NCBI GenBank assembly: GCA_964556885.1
Contig: CAZKYP010000085.1
Location: 1 to 13,742 of the forward strand
Source: CAZKYP01 sp964556885
GTDB taxonomy: Bacteria > Planctomycetota > Phycisphaerae > Sedimentisphaerales > Anaerobacaceae
DNA: 13,742 bases
Direction of reading: 5' to 3'
Shown in pieces: positions 6,190-13,742 of the stretch (the stretch's first letter is position 1; each line of letters begins with the position of its first letter). The position numbers were made by a program, and so were the translations under genes. The notes under the pieces are model-generated. The model was given only the letters and a program-made list of their open reading frames with translations. It did not search any database and had not been told where the DNA came from.

Positions 6190-8556
6190 ATGGCGATAGA
6201 AGTAAGCAACAGAAAAGTGGTCTTCATTTCCTCTTTTCCACCGAGAAAATGCGGAATTGCAACTTTTACTTCAGACCTTATTACCAATATTCTATCAGCA
6301 GCAAAGAATAAATTCGAACCGCTGGTAGTCGCAATGAGGTCCGGCGAGCAAAAGTACGAGGATCCCGTAAAATTCGAAATCCGACAAAACGTAAAAAGTG
6401 ATTATGTTTGCGCAGCCGATTATATAAATTTCAGCCATGTCGATGTGGTTTGTGTCCAACATGAATTCGGCCTTTTCGGCGGCGAAGCCGGTGAATATCT
6501 GAGCCTGCTTCTCAACAGACTCAAGGCACCGATAATAACCACCCTTCATACAGTTATCGATAAACCGGATACTGCTTATCATAAATCAATGGTTGACGTA
6601 TGCAATGCATCGTATCAGATAATCACAATGAACGAACGCGGCGTCGTTATGCTCAGGGACATTTACAATATATCAGGCAGAAAAATTAAATTGATAGCAC
6701 ACGGCATCCCGGATTTACCCTTCGTAGACAGCAATTACTACAAACATAAATTCGGTCTCGAAAACCGAAGAACTATTTTGACATTCGGCCTGCTGAATCA
6801 GAATAAAGGCATAGAGGTGATGCTCAAAGCAATGTCGGAAATTATAAAAGTTGAGCCGTCTGTTATGTATATCGTCCTGGGTATGACACATCCGAATATT
6901 TTAAAATACGAGGGTGAATCCTATAGATTCAACCTGCAGCAACTGGTCAAAGACCTGAACTTACAGGAACACGTAATCTTCCACAACAGATTCGTCGATG
7001 ACAAGGAGCTGAATAACTTTTTATGCGCTGCGGATATTTACGTTACGCCATACCAGAGCAAAGAACAACTGACAAGCGGCACACTATCATTCGCAGTCGG
7101 CACGGGTAAAGCTGTTGTGTCTACTCCCTACTGGGCCGCTGAAGAACTGCTGGCGGACGGACGAGGTAAAATAGTGCCGTTTAACGATCCGAAACAGATG
7201 GCCGATGCAATAATTGAGATACTTCAGAATGATTCGCTTTTTTATTCGCTCAGAAGACGGGCATACGACTACGGCAGATCCAGAACCTGGCCTAAAATCG
7301 GACAAATATACTGGAAGCTGTTCAGCGCAAAAGGATTGCCCGCTCGTATCACGGCAAAAGCTACTTTGTCGGCCGCCCACACGATTTCGAATATCGAAGT
7401 CCCTGAGCCGTCTCTGGACCATATACAAAAACTGACCGACGACACCGGCCTGTACCAACATGCAATTTTTACGATACCGAATCGTGAATTCGGCTACTGC
7501 ACGGACGACAACGCAAGAGCCGTGATTGCCATGACCAAATATTATCACCAGTATAATGAGCCGCAGGTCCTTAAGCTTCTCGATACGTATTTGTCTTTCA
7601 TCATACATTCCCAGAACAACGACGGCACTATCAGGAACTTCATGAATTTCGACAGAACCTGGATGGAAAATGAACCTTTGAATGATGCCTTTGGAAGAGT
7701 TTTGTGGGCGTTTGGTACAGTCATGGCAAAGCCGCCGACCCCGTCATATTTATCCATCGTCAAAGACTGTTTCGACAAATCCGTTGAACGTATCCAGAAG
7801 CAGCTTCCGAAAGGCATGGCATATTCCATACTCGGAATGAGCGATTATCTCGAACAGTTCCCCGGAGCCAGCGAGATAAAACGCCAGTTGGAGCTGGCCG
7901 CGGACGGTCTTGTACATCAGTACGAAGAAAACAGCTACCCTGACTGGCAATGGTTTGAAGACCTGCTTACATATGACAACGCCGTCCTGCCTTATGCTTT
8001 ATTCGTGGCAGGCCTGACCCTCGACAATAAGAAATATCTAAAAGTGGCGGAAAAAACCTGTGAATTTCTGCTAACCAATACCTTCAACGGCAATCACTTC
8101 AGTTTCATCGGCTGTAAGGGCTGGTATGAACGCGGTAAAACGAAGGCCCATTTTGACCAGCAGCCCATAGAAGCTGCAAGTACGGTAATGATGCTCAGGG
8201 CGGCCTATGATGCTACAAAAAATAAAAGATTCTTAACTCTTCAAAGAAAGGCATTCGACTGGTTTCTCGGCCTGAACGATTTGCACATACCACTGTACGA
8301 TTTTAGAACAAAAGGATGTTATGACGGTCTCGGTGATAACGGCGTCAACACCAACCAGGGAGCGGAAAGTACGCTTAGTCTTTTATTGAGCCTGCTGGCC
8401 GTTGTAGAAAGTTATGCTTTTGCCGACAAAATTACAACTGATAACGGCTCACCGATCCGGAACAACCTAATCGAGCAAATAGCTCACAAGACAACATCTA
8501 AAAAAGATTTATCTTTCCGTAAAAATAAAAAAAAACGGATTGAAGAACTCACCTGA
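6190..8556 (+). CDS. GT4-family glycosyltransferase fused to an alpha/alpha-toroid (six-hairpin glycosidase-like) domain
   Basis: 788 residues, two parts. Residues about 8-380 are a GT-B glycosyltransferase of the GT1/GT4 type: SSFPPRKCGIATFT (14-27) is the donor-side glycine loop region, FGLLNQNKGIEV (199-210) has the conserved lysine, and VTPYQSKEQLTSGTLS (285-300) replaces the usual E-x7-E with E292-x7-S300, followed by AEELL. Residues about 395-745 are all-helical with repeated W/D/E-rich turns: FGYCTDDNARA (434-444), PLNDAFGRVLWAFG (496-509), DWQWFEDLLTYDNAVLP (585-601), the HFDQQPIEAAS run and the YDGLGDNGVNTNQGAEST run. This looks like a six-hairpin glycosidase or phosphorylase fold. 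The sugar donor, acceptor and any hydrolase activity are unknown. No signal peptide, so cytoplasmic. The tail (770-788) is lysine-rich. A weak RBS (AGGA, 10 bases upstream) supports this ATG. xth follows 12 bases after it. Confidence 0.85.
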   Translation: MAIEVSNRKVVFISSFPPRKCGIATFTSDLITNILSAAKNKFEPLVVAMRSGEQKYEDPVKFEIRQNVKSDYVCAADYINFSHVDVVCVQHEFGLFGGEAGEYLSLLLNRLKAPIITTLHTVIDKPDTAYHKSMVDVCNASYQIITMNERGVVMLRDIYNISGRKIKLIAHGIPDLPFVDSNYYKHKFGLENRRTILTFGLLNQNKGIEVMLKAMSEIIKVEPSVMYIVLGMTHPNILKYEGESYRFNLQQLVKDLNLQEHVIFHNRFVDDKELNNFLCAADIYVTPYQSKEQLTSGTLSFAVGTGKAVVSTPYWAAEELLADGRGKIVPFNDPKQMADAIIEILQNDSLFYSLRRRAYDYGRSRTWPKIGQIYWKLFSAKGLPARITAKATLSAAHTISNIEVPEPSLDHIQKLTDDTGLYQHAIFTIPNREFGYCTDDNARAVIAMTKYYHQYNEPQVLKLLDTYLSFIIHSQNNDGTIRNFMNFDRTWMENEPLNDAFGRVLWAFGTVMAKPPTPSYLSIVKDCFDKSVERIQKQLPKGMAYSILGMSDYLEQFPGASEIKRQLELAADGLVHQYEENSYPDWQWFEDLLTYDNAVLPYALFVAGLTLDNKKYLKVAEKTCEFLLTNTFNGNHFSFIGCKGWYERGKTKAHFDQQPIEAASTVMMLRAAYDATKNKRFLTLQRKAFDWFLGLNDLHIPLYDFRTKGCYDGLGDNGVNTNQGAESTLSLLLSLLAVVESYAFADKITTDNGSPIRNNLIEQIAHKTTSKKDLSFRKNKKKRIEELT

Positions 8557-8568
8557 AAAACAGCTCGA

Positions 8569-9363
8569 ATGAAAGTGGCAAGTTTCAACGTAAATTCCCT
8601 GCGTGTACGATTGCCCGTCGTGCTTGAGTGGCTCGAGATAAACCAGCCGGATGTCCTTGCCGTTCAGGAAACCAAGGTCCAGGATGTCGACTTCCCAACC
8701 GAAGCATTCGAAAAAATCAATTACCACTATACATTCAAAGGTCAGAAAAGCTACAACGGGGTGGCGATTTTCAGTAAAAGCCAAATCTCGGAAGTGCAAT
8801 TCGGTTTCAGCGATGAGCCAAAAGACTCTTCTCGTCTTATCAAAGCCAAAATCAACGGTATCACAATCGTAAATACTTATGTCCCACAAGGCTATATGCC
8901 GGACTCGGAAAAATTCGAATACAAGCTGAACTGGTTTCAGCGGCTATATGCATTTTTCGACGGCAATTTCGATCCGACTGAGCCAGTCCTTTGGTTAGGA
9001 GATTTGAATATAGCCCCGGAGGCGATAGATGTCTACGATCCCGAAGGATTGTCTGGACACGTCTGTTTCCACCCGGAAGTCCACAAAGTTCTGAAGGCAA
9101 CGATGCAGTGGGGTTTCATCGATGTATTCAGAATGCATTGCCGCCAAGCGGGCCAATATACATTCTGGGACTATCGATTTCCAAATACATTTAAGCGGAA
9201 CCTCGGCTGGCGACTTGACCACATCATGACTACTCAAACACTGGCAAAAGCCTGCACAGCCTGTTATATCGATAAAAAACCACGAACAACAGAGCGTCCA
9301 AGCGACCATACGCCGATTGTGGCCGAATTTGACCTGAAAAAACTCCCGCTGATAAAAAAATAG
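8569..9363 (+). CDS. xth: Exodeoxyribonuclease III (AP endonuclease)
   Basis: An ExoA/Xth-type member of the endonuclease/exonuclease/phosphatase superfamily. It cleaves at abasic sites and trims 3' ends in base-excision repair. The 264 residues are typical of the family. Catalytic landmarks are all present: N7 (FNVNS), E34 (QETK), Y104 (NTYVPQGY), D145 and N147 (GDLNIAP), WRLDHIM (215-221) and D246-H247 (SDHTP). It starts 12 bases after the GT4-toroid stop and has no good Shine-Dalgarno sequence of its own, so it is probably cotranscribed and perhaps translationally coupled. There is no obvious functional link to the sugar enzyme. No clear terminator follows it. Confidence 0.95.
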   Translation: MKVASFNVNSLRVRLPVVLEWLEINQPDVLAVQETKVQDVDFPTEAFEKINYHYTFKGQKSYNGVAIFSKSQISEVQFGFSDEPKDSSRLIKAKINGITIVNTYVPQGYMPDSEKFEYKLNWFQRLYAFFDGNFDPTEPVLWLGDLNIAPEAIDVYDPEGLSGHVCFHPEVHKVLKATMQWGFIDVFRMHCRQAGQYTFWDYRFPNTFKRNLGWRLDHIMTTQTLAKACTACYIDKKPRTTERPSDHTPIVAEFDLKKLPLIKK

Positions 9364-9557
9364 AATTAGTCATATTAAAAAAGTTTTGTCAAAATCATAC
9401 AGCAGGGCAAACAAAATAGGTAAAATAACAGTAATCTAATATGATAATACACGCAAGATATGCCGAAAAAAGATTATAAAAAAGTATATAAATTTAACAT
9501 TTGAGTGTATTTAGAGCTTTTTTAGAGGAATTTTAATCTGGTTAGGACGAGGTTTTT
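9364..9557. other. Intergenic region before the SUMF1-like gene
   Basis: 194 AT-rich bases. I find no hairpin-U terminator for xth and no promoter with both boxes; TGATAAT at 9442-9448 is a possible -10 without a matching -35. The only clear element is the GAGG ribosome binding site at 9549-9552, five bases before the ATG at 9558. Confidence 0.5.
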
Positions 9558-11633
9558 ATGAAACAGACTGTATACAAAAACTCAAAATCATCGCCGCAAC
9601 ACAAAAAACCCAATCTTACATTCACATTATTTGCATTCATTATTTTAACTTTATGTCCTATAAATAAAATTATCAAGGCTCAGGACATTACAATTGATGA
9701 ACTTCCTTTTAAAAATAATCACGAGAGAAACCTGCTCTATGCATCCCGTCTTTATGACACCGATGAGCGTGAGGAAGCCCTCGATGTGTATCATAACATG
9801 ATAGCGGCTTACCAGGCGGCCGGCGAAAAAGAAAAGGAAGCTGATGTGCACGAAAAACTTGGCTATCTATACTATGAAAAAGACAAACAATGGGGAGCAG
9901 AGGAACGCTCTGTCGAGGAACAGCAGACATGGATATGCTCGAACAACATGAAGGCCGTCAGCGAGCTGACCGAATTCCTGCGATGCTATGCAGGGGCAGA
10001 CCTTACAAATCATCCGAATGACGATTTGAGATATGACAGAAATTTCATCCAGATAATCACCTGCTTCGAGGAAAACCAGGCATGGGGTATGGCCCTTGAA
10101 TGGATGAACAAATATGAATCTTTTCGTAATCCTACAAGTACTATTTATAACGACAAGATAGACCTGATACAATTTATAAAAGCCGAATATTATTCCGCCC
10201 TGAGAAGCCTGCCCGAGGCACTCGAACTCTACCGCCAGGTAGCCTACGGTTTTAATGCGGAAGAACAAAGTAAATATGCTCCCAAAGCACTGCAGAAATA
10301 TAAAGACCTTGAAAAACGCCTGAGACCGGAAATTTATAAACAATTAATTTCCAAAGCACAGATGCGCGAGGCCAATAACGATTGGGAAGAAGCACTCTGC
10401 ACCCTGATTTACGCCCGAAGATATGCCCTCGACAGCGAATCACATAAACAGCTCATCGAAGATTTCAAAGAACGGCGCAAAGCGATGCTGACAAGACAGC
10501 TTGTAACAGTTAATGTGGCACTGGAAAAACAACAATGGACAGATGCCTCGACCGCCCTTTTGGGCTGTATGAAAGTAGCGGGTGACCGACCCGAATTATA
10601 TTCCCTTTACAGGGCATGTCAACTTGCCGAAAAAGGAGAAAAACTCGCCGCCGAACTCAGATATGTTGCAGCGGCCGATATATTACACGAAGCCGTAGGG
10701 TTGGCAGGCAACAAAACGCCTTTTCTCAAACGTGCAAATGAATTCGAGGCCGAGGCTTCCAAGGATATCGACGCACAACTAACGCAGTCACAATACCTCA
10801 TCGACCAGGGGGGACTGGAAAATGTTTCTTCAGCTTTCCAAATCATATCCCAGATACTTGCTGTCAGGCCGCAGCATCGTGAAACATTATCTTTGAGGGA
10901 TAAATTGCTGGGCAAACCGGTATTATTGGATATTGGTAACGGCATCATGATGGAGTTTGTCGTGATCCCACCGGGAAAATTTTTGATGGGCTCGCATAAA
11001 AATGAAGAAGGGCGGGATCAAAACGAAGGTATCCAGCGTGATATAACACTAACAAAATCATTTTGGATGGCTACTACGGAAGTCACACAGGAACAATACG
11101 GCTCCTTAATGACCACAAATTTCAGTGAAAACCAAAGCATACAAAACGCCTTTGTGGTTTCATGGAACGACGCGGTACTTTTTTGCCAGAAGCTCTCCGA
11201 AAAAACCGGCTTTCACGTTCGCCTGCCGTCGGAAGCCGAATGGGAATATGCCTGCCGGGCCGGAACGACTACACGATTCAGTTTCGGTGACGACGACAAA
11301 AAGCTTGATGAATATGCATGGTTCAGGTCAAACGCTTACGACGTCAATGAACAGTACGCCCATGCGGCAGCGAGAAAAAAACCGAATCCCTGGGGATTAT
11401 ACGATATGCACGGAAATCTCTGGGAATGGTGCAGTGACTGGTACTCAGAGAACAATACAAATTCAGACCCTCTCGAAGATCCACAAGGCCCGTCAACCGG
11501 GGAATACCGTGTCCTTCGCGGCGGTTCCTGGTTCAGTGCGGCCAAACACTGCCGCTCGGCAAGCCGCTATTGGCTCAGTTCCGACGACAAAGAAAACATT
11601 GTCGGATTTCGTGTCGTTCTGGAATTAAAATAG
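9558..11633 (+). CDS. Exported TPR-like protein with C-terminal SUMF1 (FGE-sulfatase-like) domain, not a true FGE
   Basis: 691 residues. A basic N-terminus and the hydrophobic run LTFTLFAFIILTLC (20-33) ending near IIKAQ form a signal peptide or membrane anchor; the cysteine context is not a lipobox. Residues about 45-450 are helical with A/E/L/Y periodicity (for example ALDVYHNMIAAYQAAGEKEK) and look like divergent TPR units. Residues about 464-691 are a SUMF1/C-type-lectin fold: FVVIPPGKFLMGS, MATTEVTQEQY, RLPSEAEWEYACRAGT, NPWGLYDMHGNLWEWCSDWY, RVLRGGSWF and a final GFRVV. Human FGE needs two cysteines in its GGSYMCHRSYC segment. Here the segment is GGSWFSAAKHC, whose Cys matches the later non-catalytic one, so formylglycine generation is unlikely; binding or scaffolding is more plausible. 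No sulfatase is nearby. GAGG before the ATG supports the start. Convergent with the next gene, 11 bases apart. Confidence 0.85.
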   Translation: MKQTVYKNSKSSPQHKKPNLTFTLFAFIILTLCPINKIIKAQDITIDELPFKNNHERNLLYASRLYDTDEREEALDVYHNMIAAYQAAGEKEKEADVHEKLGYLYYEKDKQWGAEERSVEEQQTWICSNNMKAVSELTEFLRCYAGADLTNHPNDDLRYDRNFIQIITCFEENQAWGMALEWMNKYESFRNPTSTIYNDKIDLIQFIKAEYYSALRSLPEALELYRQVAYGFNAEEQSKYAPKALQKYKDLEKRLRPEIYKQLISKAQMREANNDWEEALCTLIYARRYALDSESHKQLIEDFKERRKAMLTRQLVTVNVALEKQQWTDASTALLGCMKVAGDRPELYSLYRACQLAEKGEKLAAELRYVAAADILHEAVGLAGNKTPFLKRANEFEAEASKDIDAQLTQSQYLIDQGGLENVSSAFQIISQILAVRPQHRETLSLRDKLLGKPVLLDIGNGIMMEFVVIPPGKFLMGSHKNEEGRDQNEGIQRDITLTKSFWMATTEVTQEQYGSLMTTNFSENQSIQNAFVVSWNDAVLFCQKLSEKTGFHVRLPSEAEWEYACRAGTTTRFSFGDDDKKLDEYAWFRSNAYDVNEQYAHAAARKKPNPWGLYDMHGNLWEWCSDWYSENNTNSDPLEDPQGPSTGEYRVLRGGSWFSAAKHCRSASRYWLSSDDKENIVGFRVVLELK

Positions 11634-11644
11634 GACTCAAACAA

Positions 11645-13711
11645 TCAATACGTGAATACCTGCACTTTCTGCTGAAATTGCTCGATATTTATCTCGTCTT
11701 TAGCAAAAGCATCTACATCTGACTTTTTAGCTCGTAAGGTCAAAACAGTTGACGAGGAAAAGCCTGTGTCACCGTAACCACCTACACCACCTCCAGCAAT
11801 GCCGCCGGCCATACCTCCACCATAACCGCCGGCATAGCCACCAAGTGCGGAGCCACCGCCGCTATAACCACCATAACCTCCTTCACCATAAACGCCGCCT
11901 CTGCCGGACATGCCCATCCTGCCCCCGGAAATACCAGAGCTCGATAACTGGTCAAACCCGATCACATTAAAAATAATCCATTCTTCCGGTCCCAATTGCC
12001 GGATATTCGAGGCATGTTTCATCGCTTTAATAAGGTCGCTTTTAAGCCGCTCTACTCTTTCCTGAACGGTCTCGGTTCTTGACTCCGGCAAATTTCCGGG
12101 AGCATCTTTATTCGGTGAAAACACCTTTTGTCTTGCCTGCTGCCAAACCGGATCGGCACTTTCATCGGCTGTTTGTTCCGGCTCACGTTGTAACTCTGGA
12201 GTAAATAAAATTGGAAAATCAACTCCCATCAGGAAAAGTACCCCGTAACCCTGTATGTAAACCGCTTTCGATGACTGATTTTCACTGCTGAAGAATTCCC
12301 CATAGTCCATCAAAACCCCACGAATAGTCCTGGGTTCGCTGATGAGTTTCTCATCCAGAATTTGCAGCATCACACGCATATCTTCAATAGTCGTATCAAA
12401 ACTCCCGGCTTTGACTTCCTCGGATGGAATTACAATTACCTTCCGACCTCCTGAACCTCTCAACACACCAGAGGCGACAATCCCTGACGGCCAGTAATTT
12501 TCATTAGACTGGTTCGAGCGGAGACTATCATATCGTCTCTGGGGAGGATTAAAACTTATACCTTCTTTAAACGGCTTGACTATCCCGCTCCACCCGTAAT
12601 CCACCTTAGCAGTATAAATACCTTCTCTATTGGTCACAGGATTACCCGGTAAACCTTCCATAATAACTCCCGGCTGACCGACTTCGCCGGAAATCTTCAA
12701 GGGAATCGGTCCCGCATCATAATCCTGATTTACGTAATCCTTCTTTATCATTGAGTACAATCTATTTTCAGGTTTGAAGTTATACCCTTCTCTTTTCGGT
12801 GACACTGGGCCGGCCCAGCCGTAAGGTACAGTACAACTGTAATTGCCTTGCTCATCCGTGATAGGATCACCCGGCAAACCCTGTAGTTCCACTCCGCTCA
12901 TACCAGCATTACCGGAAATGGTAAAAGTAATCAATGTCGGTGTGTAATTCTGATTCGGCATATCAGAGATTAGATCAGAATAGTGTACAATGGGTGGCTC
13001 AAAGTGGAAGCCTTCCTTCGAAGGTTTAACCTCTCCGGTCCATCCATAATCAACAGTAACAGCATAAAAACCACCTTCACTGGTCGGCGGATTACCCGGC
13101 AAACCATACATGACAACACCACTGAGGCCTTTATTATTTTGTGTAACACCCCCGGATATGGTTAATTGAATCGGCACCATACTATAGTTCTGATTATCTA
13201 AATCACTGGTCACTACAGAGTATGATCTCTGCGGGGGTCTGAAAGTATAGCCTTCTTTTACCGGTTCAACCGTACCAGACCAGCCGAATTCTACTATGCA
13301 ACTATAACTACCCTGCTCATCTGTGACAGGATTACTCGGCAAACCATGCAATTCTACTCCGCCTGCTCCGGTTTTACCCGAAATTGTAAAAGTTACTACT
13401 GAAGGTATGTAATTTTGATTCTTCTGATCAGCATTTACATCAGTGTAAGTCAAGCTGGGTGGATCGAACATATATCCAGGCTTTGTCGGAGTAACCGTTC
13501 CACTCCAGCCGGAATCCACCCTGACACTATAATACCCCTTTGCATCGCTAACCGGCTCGCTCGGTAAACCTCGCATCTTAACATTTGACATACCTACAGT
13601 GCCGGAAATTGTGAATGTCTTGATTTCCGTATCGTTCTGAGCAATAGATAAATTTCCAATAGTCAAACTGAGAATAACATAAATAATTATTGTCCGATTT
13701 GAGAATTTCAT
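11645..13711 (-). CDS. Exported tandem-repeat protein with glycine-rich tract, function unknown
   Basis: 688 residues from the ATG at 13711. An upstream in-frame ATG at 13735 would add eight residues, but AAAGGA at 13719-13724 sits seven bases before 13711 and the signal peptide (KFSNRTIIIYVILSLTIGNLSIAQ) then begins properly. Layout: five tandem units of about 75-80 residues (about 33-410), each with ISG, GLPGNP-like, GWSG, KEGY-F-PP and NQNY motifs, predicted all-beta (carboxypeptidase-regulatory or Ig-like). Next comes an unrecognised domain (about 418-592) including VMLQILDEKL and YIQGYGVLFLMGVDFP. A Gly/Tyr/Ser-rich tract (593-650) follows, then a short tail rich in charged residues ending VQVFTY. 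There is no LPXTG, PEP-CTERM or beta-barrel signal. Probably periplasmic or surface, possibly adhesive or structural. Its promoter lies beyond the window. Confidence 0.85.
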   Translation of the reverse strand: MKFSNRTIIIYVILSLTIGNLSIAQNDTEIKTFTISGTVGMSNVKMRGLPSEPVSDAKGYYSVRVDSGWSGTVTPTKPGYMFDPPSLTYTDVNADQKNQNYIPSVVTFTISGKTGAGGVELHGLPSNPVTDEQGSYSCIVEFGWSGTVEPVKEGYTFRPPQRSYSVVTSDLDNQNYSMVPIQLTISGGVTQNNKGLSGVVMYGLPGNPPTSEGGFYAVTVDYGWTGEVKPSKEGFHFEPPIVHYSDLISDMPNQNYTPTLITFTISGNAGMSGVELQGLPGDPITDEQGNYSCTVPYGWAGPVSPKREGYNFKPENRLYSMIKKDYVNQDYDAGPIPLKISGEVGQPGVIMEGLPGNPVTNREGIYTAKVDYGWSGIVKPFKEGISFNPPQRRYDSLRSNQSNENYWPSGIVASGVLRGSGGRKVIVIPSEEVKAGSFDTTIEDMRVMLQILDEKLISEPRTIRGVLMDYGEFFSSENQSSKAVYIQGYGVLFLMGVDFPILFTPELQREPEQTADESADPVWQQARQKVFSPNKDAPGNLPESRTETVQERVERLKSDLIKAMKHASNIRQLGPEEWIIFNVIGFDQLSSSGISGGRMGMSGRGGVYGEGGYGGYSGGGSALGGYAGGYGGGMAGGIAGGGVGGYGDTGFSSSTVLTLRAKKSDVDAFAKDEINIEQFQQKVQVFTY
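11762..11935 (-). repeat. Glycine-rich low-complexity tract in the tandem-repeat protein
   Basis: Encodes about 58 residues dominated by Gly with Tyr, Ser, Ala and Met, in patterns such as GGYGGYSGGG and GGYAGGYGGG. It separates the unknown domain from a short C-terminal tail. Likely flexible or self-associating; the DNA is GC-richer than its surroundings because of GGN codons. Confidence 0.8.
12482..13615 (-). repeat. Five tandem coding repeats (225-240 bp each)
   Basis: Units in reading order: R1 13391-13615, R2 13166-13390, R3 12926-13165, R4 12701-12925, R5 12482-12700. Four are about 75 codons (the last is cut at the domain boundary). R3 is 80 because of a five-residue insertion after ISGG. 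R2 and R4 share GVEL, TDEQG and YSC; R3 and R5 share M-GLPGNP and VDYGW. DNA similarity between R2 and R4 at an exact 465-base offset is visible by eye (for example TGCTCAT at 13314-13320 and 12849-12855). Confidence 0.85.
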
Positions 13712-13718
13712 TTTACTA

Positions 13719-13724
13719 TCCTTT
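13719..13724 (-). promoter_or_regulatory. Ribosome binding site that sets the start of the tandem-repeat protein
   Basis: AAAGGA on the minus strand, seven bases before the ATG at 13711. The alternative ATG at 13735 has only seven bases of window upstream of it, so its own RBS cannot be judged; the signal-peptide layout also favours 13711. Confidence 0.65.
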
Positions 13725-13742
13725 CTTTCGGTCATTTATTTC

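Noticed and set aside
7087..7608. A 173-codon open frame on the minus strand inside the GT4-toroid gene
   Set aside because: It lies wholly opposite a strongly conserved coding sequence, has no RBS or recognisable family, and looks like an antisense shadow.
11125..11628. A 167-codon open frame on the plus strand in another frame of the SUMF1-like gene
   Set aside because: It overlaps the conserved SUMF1 domain in a different frame and its translation has no recognisable motifs.
9558..11633. Active formylglycine-generating enzyme activating a sulfatase
   Set aside because: The two catalytic cysteines of FGE are absent and no sulfatase is encoded in the window.
11634..11644. Bidirectional terminator between the convergent genes
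   Set aside because: The gap is 11 bases, and I found no hairpin with a T-tract in it or at the adjoining gene ends.
11762..11935. Collagen-like or PE_PGRS-like domain
   Set aside because: There is no regular G-X-Y triplet and no PE motif; the tract is irregular Gly/Tyr/Ser low complexity.
12482..13615. CRISPR array or non-coding satellite repeat
   Set aside because: The repeats are about 225-240 bp, degenerate, contiguous without spacers and fully in frame within one long coding sequence.

Overview
The window is a bacterial chromosomal segment that reads as one ordinary-looking biosynthetic operon beside a set of envelope- and polysaccharide-type genes. I see no rRNA, tRNA, transposase, integrase or CRISPR array. 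My best guess for the host is an anaerobic Planctomycetota bacterium of the Phycisphaerae/Sedimentisphaerales type. That guess rests on protein flavour: TPR plus SUMF1-like secreted proteins, tandem 'GLPGNPVT...GWSG' beta repeats, and a GT4-toroid fusion. It is inference, not proof.

Left half, minus strand (about 5742 down to 1): an Rrf2-family regulator with an Fe-S type cysteine triad is followed by cysK, an epsC/cysE-type serine acetyltransferase, nadA, thi4 and metY. Gaps are 1 to 66 bases. A four-helix-bundle (23S intervening-sequence-protein family) gene then runs off the left edge. A sigma70-like promoter and a 5-5-5 inverted repeat sit just upstream of the Rrf2 gene, so the whole run is probably one Rrf2-controlled unit. 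The common thread is sulfide and iron. CysK and MetY fix sulfide into cysteine and homocysteine, Thi4 builds the thiamin thiazole using iron and a sulfur source, and NadA is a [4Fe-4S] enzyme. The Thi4 has a cysteine where sulfide-using archaeal Thi4 has histidine, which bears on whether it consumes its own sulfur atom.

Middle, plus strand (6118 to 9363): a 447-base divergent intergenic region carries a perfect TTGACA-17-TATAAT promoter. It drives a 788-residue protein made of a GT4 glycosyltransferase joined to an alpha/alpha-toroid, glycosidase-like domain. Exonuclease III (xth) follows 12 bases downstream.

Right, convergent pair (9558 to 13711): on the plus strand is an exported protein with a helical/TPR-like region and a C-terminal SUMF1 (FGE-like) fold that lacks the FGE catalytic cysteines. 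On the minus strand is an exported protein with five roughly 75-residue tandem repeats, an unrecognised domain and a glycine-rich tract. The repeats alternate in type, which points to duplication of a two-repeat unit.

No single locus here is clearly a new defence or mobile system. The most distinctive items are the Rrf2-cys-nadA-thi4-metY unit with its Cys-type Thi4, the GT4-toroid fusion, and the repeat architecture of the last gene.
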